This document shows, one piece after another, positions 41,345 to 49,101 of a DNA stretch of 64,000 nt. The stretch is from Lactobacillus acidophilus. Its GTDB lineage: Bacteria > Bacillota > Bacilli > Lactobacillales > Lactobacillaceae. The DNA lies in contig NZ_CP139575.1 of assembly GCF_034298135.1 (NCBI RefSeq), positions 1,736,001 through 1,800,000 of the forward strand. Direction: 5' to 3'. Positions within the stretch are counted from its first letter, which is position 1. Every line of letters starts with the position of its first letter. Below the pieces are notes generated by a model. That model worked only from the letters and a program-made list of their open reading frames with translations. It searched no databases and was not told the DNA's origin. Both the position numbers and the translations under genes were made by a program.

Positions 41345-42286
41345 CTAAAACGAATCTACTACTTGATTTGAAATGTTACATTCAAAATAAAAACTAAGTG
41401 GATCATATGGTGTAGTGATATAAATTGAACGAGCATTGAGATAACGATCATGGTATCGTGCAGGCGCCATTTTATCAATTTCCCAAGGGTCTAAAAGGGT
41501 AAGTAATTGACCATAGTCGTAATCGTTGGGTCTAAGGTCATTAATTACTATAAATTCCTGACCTTTGTACTCTTGAAAGTGATCACGTTGAGACCCAAGA
41601 ATAATAAAATTGTTGGGATGTAATTCTTCTAAAACTTCACGAACAAGTTTTGTTTTTCCAATTCCAGAAGATCCCCAAATCCAATAAGTGGTACACTTTT
41701 GTCCTTTAAAGTCTTTTAAAAATCGTTGATGTTTTTTATAAGCTAAAATGTCTTCAATATGATCCAACAACGTTTTATGTTTTGCCATCTCAAGGACACC
41801 AATTTTTTCTTGAAGTTCTTCTTTGGTTAATTGTTCATTTGAATAATCATCAATAAAATTCTCTATGTCATGTCTTGACGGTTTATTAACTTTTTCCCTA
41901 ATTTGTTTAATCCTTGTTACAAAGTCAAAAGATGCAACTACTTCACTAGGATCATAATGATGTTTATTTTTGGCATTAGTTGTCTCATGAATTAAGTAAC
42001 TATATCCATTATTAATGGTATTGTGCCAAACTTCGACATATTGTTGTTGATCATTAAATAATTTAGCAATACGGGAAATTGTTTTTGCATCTTTAAATTT
42101 TAAAATCACATGAAAATGTGGTCTAATTGGTTCGCCTTTTTCGTTAACATCTTTGTCATGAAGAATATACGCCCATTGTTCGGCATTCGACTTTTCAAGT
42201 AGCTCTTTTAAGTCTTCCTGTTTGAATGGGAGGTGTTCAATGTCTTGGGTATACATGAATTGTCTGGCTCTTACAGCCTTTTTCAT
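41345..42286 (-). CDS. rep: Rolling-circle Rep with HUH nuclease and SF3-like helicase domains
   Basis: This 313-aa protein starts at ATG 42286, with AGGAG about 10 bases upstream. The N-terminal Rep_2-type nuclease has HUH in RPHFHVIL and a Tyr in NGYSYLIHE that could be the nucleophile. The C-terminal half has a P-loop GSSGIGKT and a Walker B-like FIVINDLRPND. The fusion of HUH and SF3-like helicase recalls the Reps of CRESS-DNA replicons and related bacterial plasmids. An amber codon appears to remove the last 50 residues. Putative iterons lie just upstream. It should nick the element's origin to start replication. Confidence 0.78.
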   Translation of the reverse strand: MKKAVRARQFMYTQDIEHLPFKQEDLKELLEKSNAEQWAYILHDKDVNEKGEPIRPHFHVILKFKDAKTISRIAKLFNDQQQYVEVWHNTINNGYSYLIHETTNAKNKHHYDPSEVVASFDFVTRIKQIREKVNKPSRHDIENFIDDYSNEQLTKEELQEKIGVLEMAKHKTLLDHIEDILAYKKHQRFLKDFKGQKCTTYWIWGSSGIGKTKLVREVLEELHPNNFIILGSQRDHFQEYKGQEFIVINDLRPNDYDYGQLLTLLDPWEIDKMAPARYHDRYLNARSIYITTPYDPLSFYFECNISNQVVDSF

Positions 42287-42299
42287 CTTTACCACTCTC

Positions 42300-42470
42300 C
42301 TTTTTTGCACAATTTACACAATCTTGTGTAGGGACTGAATAACAAGCTCTCAGCCCAGAGCAATAGTGATTATGGATACTTTACACAACACATTTTACAT
42401 AAAAGTGCGAGTGCCTTCGCTTACGCGTTATCCCTTGTCAGGGCACGCGTGCTACGGCACTCGCGTTCCT
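42300..42470. other. Putative replication origin region: iterons and nested hairpin
   Basis: TTTACACAA occurs at 42313-42321 and 42380-42388, with a variant TTTACATAA at 42394-42402. A 7-base palindrome TACACAATCTTGTGTA covers 42315-42330. A nested hairpin at 42407-42464 has GCGAGTGCC/GGCACTCGC outside, ACGCGT/ACGCGT inside and CCCT/AGGG at the top. This lies directly upstream of rep, as double- or single-strand origins often do. Confidence 0.55.
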
Positions 42471-42471
42471 T

Positions 42472-43002
42472 TTATTTGGTTCCTTCGCTGATTAGATAAT
42501 ACCCTTGTCGTTCAAAACCTGTGAAAGAATAGTCAGGATTCTGACTAACAATTGATTCACGTAGTTTGTTTAGGTTGTCATCCAACAATTTAGCTGCAGC
42601 AATGTTGATTGGTAATCTAATACAAATGTATAATTTATTATCTCTATATTCGCCATAGCTTTGGTAAAGATAAGAATTATATGTTTGTGTGATCGCATTA
42701 ATTTTTCTTTTGCCTGTAAATTCATTAATTTCTGCTGGAATTACCAACATATGCTGAATATCAAATGTTAGCAAAAGTGATTTAATATAGTTAATTAAAC
42801 TTTTGTGAACAATTTGAATTGCTAAAATGAGTAAACAGATTCCAGCAATAATAGTATTTACGATTAATGATTGCGCAATTTTTACTTTCCAAAAGTAAAA
42901 TAGCGCCCAATTAATGGAAGTCAAAATCAATGTGCCCAAAAACATCATAAAAGGTAAATATAACTTAATGGGACTGGGTTGATATTTATGATTTTCAATC
43001 AT
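42472..43002 (-). CDS. Membrane-associated element protein of unknown function
   Basis: This 176-aa protein has two helices in the first 65 residues (LYLPFMMFLGTLILTSINWA, then LIVNTIIAGICLLILAIQIV) and a soluble C-terminal part of about 110 residues. It overlaps the FtsK-like gene by four bases, so the two are coupled. It is probably part of the element's DNA-transfer or maintenance machinery, but I recognise no family. Confidence 0.6.
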   Translation of the reverse strand: MIENHKYQPSPIKLYLPFMMFLGTLILTSINWALFYFWKVKIAQSLIVNTIIAGICLLILAIQIVHKSLINYIKSLLLTFDIQHMLVIPAEINEFTGKRKINAITQTYNSYLYQSYGEYRDNKLYICIRLPINIAAAKLLDDNLNKLRESIVSQNPDYSFTGFERQGYYLISEGTK

Positions 43003-44075
43003 AAAATTCCTCCTTTGATATTGTACGTAGGTGTTAATAGAGGTAACACCTGAAATGGATGAGTATTGTCGGTTATTTGAAAAAGACCTGTACCTTTTCC
43101 CGTTGGTATTAATATCCCATCAGGATCAATATCAAAAAGAAATTGTGTTGTTTTCTTATTGATATTGCCCAACTGCAAGCATACATTTGCCTGCTCACGA
43201 ACGGCGATGGGAATAGCATCATTGCTAAAACGCTGGCTAATCAAAAGCAGGTGCACCTTCGTTGCTCTACCAAGAAGAGATATCTGTGAGAGTAATGAGA
43301 AAAAAGTATCTTTTATTTTTTTTGGCAATCCATCAGTTAAAGCCAGCACTTCATCAATACAAACTGTTAAATGCTTGAAGTGATGATGTGGATCGATGTA
43401 AAGGATTCTTTGACGCACATATATCTCTTTAACGACATTAGCCAATAGTTCATTACATTGGTTAACAAAATCGCTATTTGACATTTCTTCGGTTGGAAAG
43501 ATTGTTCTATCTTCTAAACCATAGACATGCGCCCAACGCGCTGGCACATCACATTTTGGATCGATTATATACAGGTCAGAAATATCTTTTAAATAAAGAA
43601 CTGTAAGTAAATATGTCAGCGTGTAGAACTTACCTGAGCCAGAATTTCCAGCAATCAAAATTGAAGTTACTTTGTCATAGTCGATAGATACACCTTGCAT
43701 TATTTCAATGTCTTTATTAGGATTGGAAGCAAGGTATGCATTCATATCTGTAATTGTGAGTCTTCTACTAATGCCAGTCCACGGATAGTAGAAGGCTCTT
43801 TGGTTTCCAAAGTCTTCTTCATTGGTTGCTACAAGATACATAGTTGACTGCTTTAGCAACGATTTAAGCGGATATAATGCGGAATTGGCAATCTTATAAA
43901 TCCGCTGATAAAGATCATTATCAATGATGTAACTTGCAGGTAAATGAGGAATGAAAAGAAAGCCATTCTTCAACACCTTGACTTTAAAGCTGTTCGTATA
44001 ACTTGTTTCACCTGAAAGATCAAGTGACATGTTAAGACATTGAGTGATATAACGAGCAGTTTCATTACTTGACAT
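42999..44075 (-). CDS. FtsK/SpoIIIE-type ATPase of the element, altered Walker A
   Basis: This 358-aa protein matches the translocase domain of FtsK-like proteins found in integrative elements: ILIAGNSGSGKFYTLTYLL, DLYIIDPKCDVP, LTVCIDEVLAL (Walker B) and VHLLLISQRFS (sensor). These ATPases pump DNA, for example in single- or double-strand transfer. The residue after the Walker A Lys should be Ser or Thr to hold magnesium but is Phe (TTC), a one-base change from TCC. ATP hydrolysis is probably lost. It sits between two small element genes in a tightly packed operon. Confidence 0.8.
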   Translation of the reverse strand: MSSNETARYITQCLNMSLDLSGETSYTNSFKVKVLKNGFLFIPHLPASYIIDNDLYQRIYKIANSALYPLKSLLKQSTMYLVATNEEDFGNQRAFYYPWTGISRRLTITDMNAYLASNPNKDIEIMQGVSIDYDKVTSILIAGNSGSGKFYTLTYLLTVLYLKDISDLYIIDPKCDVPARWAHVYGLEDRTIFPTEEMSNSDFVNQCNELLANVVKEIYVRQRILYIDPHHHFKHLTVCIDEVLALTDGLPKKIKDTFFSLLSQISLLGRATKVHLLLISQRFSNDAIPIAVREQANVCLQLGNINKKTTQFLFDIDPDGILIPTGKGTGLFQITDNTHPFQVLPLLTPTYNIKGGIL

Positions 44076-44386
44076 TATTTCATCACCTCAAACCCATTGG
44101 CTTTGAAATATACGTTGTTTCCAACCTCACAAGCCTCAAGATTTTGAAATTTAATTTTGGTAAACATAGATGGTAGGCTAACCTTATTAGTGAATTTAAC
44201 CTTAAACGGCTCTGTTCCTTCAGCAATAAACCAGCATTGATAGCCCGTTACCTCATCTGTAGGTCTTCCATTGACCCATTTAACTTGAGTATCTAAATTA
44301 ATAGATAATGAGTAAGTTGAGACGTCACTTGGAATGTACATTTTGGCTAGTGTTTCTGAGTAGCCACTTGTTCGTTTGATTTTCAT
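44075..44386 (-). CDS. Small element protein of unknown function
   Basis: This 103-aa soluble, beta-rich protein has no signal peptide or membrane segment. It is the first gene of the minus-strand element operon, overlapping the FtsK-like gene by one base. Position and size resemble accessory proteins of small conjugative or replicative elements. No family is recognised. Confidence 0.6.
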   Translation of the reverse strand: MKIKRTSGYSETLAKMYIPSDVSTYSLSINLDTQVKWVNGRPTDEVTGYQCWFIAEGTEPFKVKFTNKVSLPSMFTKIKFQNLEACEVGNNVYFKANGFEVMK

Positions 44387-44443
44387 TTTTTGAAAATCCT
44401 CCTTAATTAAAATTTATTTTGAAGATTTCTTTAATCTTCACTG

Positions 44444-44475
44444 TTTACTATAAAGTGTATGATGATAAAATACAC
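44444..44475. promoter_or_regulatory. Divergent promoter region with inverted repeat
   Basis: On the plus strand TTTACT (44444-44449), a 16-base spacer and TAAAAT (44466-44471) would serve the gene at 44523. The inverted repeat GTGTAT/ATACAC (44455-44475, 9-base spacer) covers the promoter and is well placed to control both divergent units of the element. Confidence 0.55.
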
Positions 44476-44522
44476 GTACAGCTTTATGTTCATAACTTTT
44501 GACGGTGAAAGAAGATATTATT

Positions 44523-45473
44523 ATGCCCAAACCTAAATATCCTATTCCTAATAACAATTTTCCTAGATTTATTAATGAATATTTAAGTGGTCATTCAGAC
44601 TCACAAAATGACTTTGCGCGCAAAATAAATAAGCTAGTTCCAAAGAAACTAGCTATACCAATAGATAAGTCTGAAATGAAAAACGGAAATTCCAATATTT
44701 TTAGTTGGAAAAAAGGAAATAGACCCAAAGAACCCGTTATTAGAGAGGCTTTATGTAAGATTTGTGCAATTGATTATATTGAAACTCTTTTTCTTATTCC
44801 AGCTAATGCTACTGAATATTTAATGAAGGTCTATAACTATATAAAGACTTTCATTAAAGACTTTGATATTGGCGAAACGGAAATTTCGTTAAATATGTAC
44901 AATATAGGTTTTATAATATCTAGTAATACTCGTGCAAAAAAATATTTGAATTTGAATTATTTAATAATTCGTGCCGAAGAGGATAGAAAAGACATCTTTA
45001 ATAATGTTGCCTTAAAAAAGTTCTGTGATGATGGATTTAATGAAAATGACTATAGTATATTGTTTGAACCGCAACCACCATTTACTTTTTTTGAGTTCTC
45101 TGATTCTAATCTTCATATGATAAACGAAAAAAATAACTCGTATTTATATCCACCAAGTTGTATGTTTTCTAAACTGAGTGAAAGCTTTAATAATTTACAG
45201 CCAGATTTAGAATTTATGCTTAGCGATGATGATTGGAACACAGATAACTATAATTATAATTACTTTAGAATGTGTCTTTTTAATGATACGTCAGATGAAA
45301 ATATATTATGTTTTAATACAGCAATCAATTTGCTAATTGAGTGGATAGAAAAACTGGATAAATTTTATTTAAATGAGTTAGCTAAAATGGGAATAGATGA
45401 AGATAATACTTTTTACAAAAGATCAGCTGAAACTATGCTTGAGAATAATGATTTATTCGGTAAAAGAAAATAA
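44523..45473 (+). CDS. Possible regulator of the integrated element, unknown family
   Basis: This 316-aa soluble protein has an N-terminal 75 residues with a helix-turn-helix-like pattern (DFARKINKLVPKK, then NIFSWKKGNRPKEPVIREAL), followed by a long acidic, aromatic-rich part with no recognised motif. It is divergent from the element operon across a short region with an inverted repeat, the usual place for a control gene. ATG 44523 is preferred; GAAAGAAG lies about 8 bases upstream. The regulatory role is inferred from position. Confidence 0.55.
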   Translation: MPKPKYPIPNNNFPRFINEYLSGHSDSQNDFARKINKLVPKKLAIPIDKSEMKNGNSNIFSWKKGNRPKEPVIREALCKICAIDYIETLFLIPANATEYLMKVYNYIKTFIKDFDIGETEISLNMYNIGFIISSNTRAKKYLNLNYLIIRAEEDRKDIFNNVALKKFCDDGFNENDYSILFEPQPPFTFFEFSDSNLHMINEKNNSYLYPPSCMFSKLSESFNNLQPDLEFMLSDDDWNTDNYNYNYFRMCLFNDTSDENILCFNTAINLLIEWIEKLDKFYLNELAKMGIDEDNTFYKRSAETMLENNDLFGKRK

Positions 45474-45952
45474 TTAATAATCTTAAATATGAAAATACAA
45501 AAGACTATTTAATTCAGAGTATTAAAAATAATATTTTTATTGACACCGATTGGGCAGCTACATTACCTATTTTTTTAAGCATTAGGTAAATAAAAAATTT
45601 AAAAATACAAGATATTGATTATTTGCTCATTATCACCCTGATCATATGAATTTATGATCAAAGTATTCAATTAGTGACCGTTAAAATATTACTAATGTCA
45701 GTAGACGGAAATTATTTATTTTTTAAATAAAATAAAACCAAGTTGAAAATCAACTTGGTTTTTTGGCTTAATTATTAAGATTTTCTAGAGCTACTTATGA
45801 ATTAATAGCTAAACTTACCAGCATACTGGTAAATGCTACATACAATGTAGTTCTATTACTAACCTCTTTAGTAAAGTTTATTAATATAAAATACGTTCTA
45901 TCTCGATTTTTCGAACAAAACAACCCATTTTGTAAAAATATTAATTACAATC
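45474..45952. other. Gene-free region within the island
   Basis: No intact gene is seen over about 480 bases. A short open stretch near 45535-45590 (a DTDWAATLPIFLSIR-like reading) may be a gene remnant. A terminator hairpin (AAACCAAGTTGA/TCAACTTGGTTT, 45735-45765) with a T run on the plus strand is the only clear structure. Confidence 0.5.
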
Positions 45953-46306
45953 TTATTTATTAAGTTGAGCAAATAATTCTTTCAAATCATCATCCTTAAT
46001 AAAGTAGTACGCCATTTTCCCTCTTTTTTCACGACCTAAAATATTCTCGTCGTAAAGCTTTCTTAAATGGTGTGAAGCAGTAGCAATACTACAATCCAAA
46101 ATATATGCAATATCACAAACACAGAGTGATTCTTGTGCAATCAATGAAAAAACGATTTTTAATTTCTTTTCATCAGAAATCTTAGACAATGCATAGAAGT
46201 ATTTCTTTATATTGGGTTTGTCCAAAAAGTCTGAAACTTTTATCACTTTATCTGTTTCTACTAATGTTTGATCACAAGTAATATCAGCTTTATCTAAAAC
46301 GTCCAT
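45953..46306 (-). CDS. cadC: ArsR/SmtB-family metal-sensing repressor, CadC type
   Basis: This 117-aa winged-helix repressor has the metal-binding LCVCDIA motif in the alpha-3 helix, the recognition helix SIATASHHLRKLYD, and one Cys in the N-terminal arm (ITCDQ; staphylococcal CadC has two). It should release DNA on binding Cd, Pb or Zn. It lies 16 bases downstream of cadD and is transcribed with it. A perfect 13-base inverted repeat before cadD is the probable operator. Confidence 0.87.
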   Translation of the reverse strand: MDVLDKADITCDQTLVETDKVIKVSDFLDKPNIKKYFYALSKISDEKKLKIVFSLIAQESLCVCDIAYILDCSIATASHHLRKLYDENILGREKRGKMAYYFIKDDDLKELFAQLNK

Positions 46307-46322
46307 AAGATTACCTCACTCA

Positions 46323-46943
46323 TTATTTAAATAAATTAATTATAAATTGAATTGATCCATTTTCAATTAAAACAGAACCGCCAATAAAAATATAGACGAA
46401 TCCTATGAACCAACGACTATATTTTTCAAGAACCTCACCTATAGTAGGAACATTAGCCAATTTTTGAGCAACAAAAACTAACAAAAAAATCATTATCAAA
46501 AATACAATCAAGGTTATTACCAAATTCAATGGTGTCAAACTAATGAAGTAAGGTACAAATAGTCCAATATTATCAGCCCCACAACTTACGATAGTAATGA
46601 ACATAAGAGTTTTTATTAAATTCATTTTATTATTATTATTATTCAGTTCCTTATTGGCCATCTTTTCACCATCGGAGTCACCAAAAATTAAAGCCTTTAA
46701 TCCTAAAAATATAGGGATTATTCCAAGTAGTCCTAATAACCGTTTATCAGGAACATAATGCAATATAAAAGCAAAGAATAAACTAACTAGTATTAGAACA
46801 TCAGATCCAAGGAATTGTCCTATATAAATGTCTCTAATACCTTTTTTGTCTTTAATTTTGGCAAAGAAGAGCATCAAAATTATTAATAAATCTATAGCGG
46901 TACTACTATATGTGATTGCACTGGTAATAATAGTTTTTAACAT
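46323..46943 (-). CDS. cadD: Cadmium resistance transporter CadD
   Basis: This 206-aa membrane protein of the CadD family (PF03596) has about five or six helices (SAITYSSTAIDLLIILMLFF at the N-terminus, the YIGQFLGSDVLILVSL segment, and GADNIGLFVPYF). It confers cadmium tolerance by export. ATG 46943 follows GGAGG by 13 bases; the upstream in-frame ATG lies before that site. It is first in the cadD-cadC operon, cargo of the tRNA-Thr island. Confidence 0.87.
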   Translation of the reverse strand: MLKTIITSAITYSSTAIDLLIILMLFFAKIKDKKGIRDIYIGQFLGSDVLILVSLFFAFILHYVPDKRLLGLLGIIPIFLGLKALIFGDSDGEKMANKELNNNNNKMNLIKTLMFITIVSCGADNIGLFVPYFISLTPLNLVITLIVFLIMIFLLVFVAQKLANVPTIGEVLEKYSRWFIGFVYIFIGGSVLIENGSIQFIINLFK

Positions 46944-46963
46944 TTTATTTCGATTTCCTCCAA

Positions 46964-47020
46964 ATAACATTCAAATCTACATTTGAATGTTATTTTGGAA
47001 TATTTGCATCTAAATGTCAA
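46964..47020 (-). promoter_or_regulatory. cadDC promoter and operator
   Basis: On the minus strand TTGACA (47015-47020), a 17-base spacer and CAAAAT (46992-46997). Overlapping the start region is a perfect inverted repeat, arms ATAACATTCAAAT and ATTTGAATGTTAT around CTAC (46964-46993), matching the TCAAAT/ATTTGA pattern known for CadC operators. Confidence 0.8.
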
Positions 47021-47048
47021 GATATCTTTATTTTTTTCTTTAAAAAGT

Positions 47049-47085
47049 AAAAAGATCATGGTCTACATGACCATGATCTTTATCA
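47049..47085. terminator. Bidirectional hairpin near the island's right end
   Basis: The arms AAAGATCATGGTC and GACCATGATCTTT are followed by a short T-containing run. It separates cadDC from the tRNA-Thr end of the island. Confidence 0.65.
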
Positions 47086-47250
47086 TTACATTATTCCGCT
47101 CTTAAAACCGTGTGCAAAAATTGCACTTTAATAATTTAACTGCGTGCACTTAGTGTGCATCATTTTTCTTTACGTAAAAAAATTAGCCTTAACTTATCTT
47201 CATAAAACGTTGATAAATCAAAGCTAATCAATCTAAATGAATCTTTATAA

Positions 47251-47323
47251 TGCTGACTAGAGGATTCGAACCTCCGACCTCATCATTACTAGTGACGTGC
47301 TCTGCCAACTGAGCTAAGTCAGC
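47251..47323 (-). tRNA. tRNA-Thr (anticodon AGT)
   Basis: A complete cloverleaf lies on the minus strand. The acceptor is GCTGACT/AGTCAGC, the D-arm is AGCTCAGTTGGCAGAGC, the anticodon stem is CGTCA/TGATG with loop CTAGTAA (anticodon AGU for codon ACU), and the T-arm is GGAGGTTCGAATCCTC. CCA is not encoded. Its 3' end is duplicated at 38720 and in part at 39531, showing that it is the integration site of the island. Confidence 0.93.
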
Positions 47324-47513
47324 AACTCTTTGTTGTCTCATCAACAACAGTATTTATTAAACCATATAGATGGAGGTTGCGCAACCCTTTTTTGCAAAAA
47401 AATCGAAAAATTTTTCAAAATTAGTATTTTTCCCGTATTTAATTATTCGAGTGATTTTCATTTTTATGAATACACTAGTAAAATAATATCATTAACTATG
47501 AAAGGATGACTTT

Positions 47514-48740
47514 ATGGCAGGAACTCTTGATTATTTACGTTGGCGCGGAGATTTGACATTTAAAGAGAAGCCATTCAATAGTGTAGATGCATCACTCTTC
47601 GCCTCATTTATCTATCTCCCTGTAGATAAATCAGCTAAAGGACACACTCTAAACGAAGTAGCAGAAAAACTTCGCGTTCTTCCTTCTTTTCAAGTACAAA
47701 TGCATGATGAAACTGGCGCTCAAGTATTACTTCTTCCAAAAAGTCCACGTTTAGGTAATATTGAAATATTGAATTGGACTAATAGGCTGGAAAAAGACCC
47801 ATATCCACTTCAATTTACCGCTGCAACTTTTCGGTTAGATGCAACAACTATTTTAATTGTCTATCGCGGTACCGACAGCTCAATCATCGGTTGGAACGAA
47901 GATATGAATATGAACTATATGCCTAAGGTTTATGGACAAGACGTTGCTGCTAACTATCTTAAAGAAATTGCCGCAAAATATCCTGATGATAAGATCTACT
48001 TAGCTGGTCACTCAAAAGGTGGTAATTACGCAGAATATGCCTTAAGTGTAGCAGAACCAGCATTGCAGGATCGTGTTATTAAAGCTTTTAGTTTTGATGG
48101 TCCTGGCTTTTTCCATCAAGTTTGGCGTTCACCGGGCTTTGTTAGAGCTCTTCCAAAAATGAAAACTTATCTACCTGAGGCTTCAATTATCGGTACCATG
48201 CTAGATCACCCTGAACGAGTTATTATTGTCAAAAGCAATGCTCCCATGATTCAACAGCATGACCCCCGTAGATGGAGCGTGGGGCGTGATAGTTTCGTAC
48301 TAGCCGAAGGGCTCACCTCTGGTTCAAGATCATTAAGACATTCTCTCATAGATTTCAACCATACTATTCCAGATAAACAACGTGGGGAATTATGGGATAC
48401 ACTTTTTCAAACATTTAACGAACTAAATATTACTGATGTCTTCCAAATTACTGCCAACAAATTATTAGGTACTGTTAGATTTAGCCGTGTAATTATGGCT
48501 TTAACTCCTGAAACACGTAAATATGTTTTACATATGATTGGGGAAATTCTTAACGCAATTCGCGGCAATATCAGTTTGCCATTTAATGAAACTGATTTTG
48601 CTTTATATCCTAAGAGTAATGATTCTAACAAAGCTCCTATTTTCTTTGAATTTTACGATAAAACTGTTCCAAGCCTTTTGCCTGAAGAAATTAAACAGCG
48701 TTTTAAAGATGATAAAGAGCGTGAACGAGAAAATAAATAG
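47514..48740 (+). CDS. DUF2974 (Mbeg1-like) alpha/beta hydrolase
   Basis: This 408-aa cytoplasmic protein has a lipase-type nucleophile elbow GHSKGGNYAEYAL (about residues 162-174) and the preceding VYRGTDSSIIGWNEDMNM region typical of PF11187. The fold suggests an esterase or lipase; no substrate is known. AAGGATGA lies 5-6 bases before ATG 47514. It is the first gene beyond the tRNA-Thr on the chromosomal side. Confidence 0.82.
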   Translation: MAGTLDYLRWRGDLTFKEKPFNSVDASLFASFIYLPVDKSAKGHTLNEVAEKLRVLPSFQVQMHDETGAQVLLLPKSPRLGNIEILNWTNRLEKDPYPLQFTAATFRLDATTILIVYRGTDSSIIGWNEDMNMNYMPKVYGQDVAANYLKEIAAKYPDDKIYLAGHSKGGNYAEYALSVAEPALQDRVIKAFSFDGPGFFHQVWRSPGFVRALPKMKTYLPEASIIGTMLDHPERVIIVKSNAPMIQQHDPRRWSVGRDSFVLAEGLTSGSRSLRHSLIDFNHTIPDKQRGELWDTLFQTFNELNITDVFQITANKLLGTVRFSRVIMALTPETRKYVLHMIGEILNAIRGNISLPFNETDFALYPKSNDSNKAPIFFEFYDKTVPSLLPEEIKQRFKDDKERERENK

Positions 48741-48753
48741 TTTCACATGAAAC

Positions 48754-48784
48754 AAAACGCATGCCCATAGGTATGCGTTTTATT
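48754..48784. terminator. Bidirectional terminator
   Basis: The arms AAAACGCAT and ATGCGTTTT lie between convergent genes. A separate palindrome GTTTCACATGAAAC just precedes it (48740-48753). Confidence 0.8.
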
Positions 48785-48789
48785 ATTTA

Positions 48790-49050
48790 TTATGCATGTT
48801 TTCGATTAAACATTCCCGTAACAAACGAGATTGCTAATACCAAGATAACTGCCCCTAGTACCGACGGCACTATTGCCATCCCAGCCATTTGCGGTCCCCA
48901 GGAGCCAAAGATTGCTTGGCCTAGCGTTGAGCCAACAAGTCCTGCTATGATATTAGCAAGAAAGCCCATTGAACCACCCCTACCAGTTATGACACCGGCA
49001 AGCAGTCCTATTATAGCTCCGACAATTAAAACCCAAATCCAATAAATCAT
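48790..49050 (-). CDS. GlsB/YeaQ/YmgE-family small membrane protein
   Basis: This 86-aa protein has three helices rich in Gly (GLLAGVITGRGGSMGFLANIIAGLVGSTLG), the signature of the transglycosylase-associated stress protein family. It is commonly induced by stress; its mechanism is unknown. The next gene upstream on the same strand encodes a CsbD-like stress protein, suggesting a shared response. Confidence 0.85.
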   Translation of the reverse strand: MIYWIWVLIVGAIIGLLAGVITGRGGSMGFLANIIAGLVGSTLGQAIFGSWGPQMAGMAIVPSVLGAVILVLAISFVTGMFNRKHA

Positions 49051-49101
49051 AGGATCACCATATTTCTAACTAAGTTTATATTTTTCCAAGTGATGATTCT
49101 A

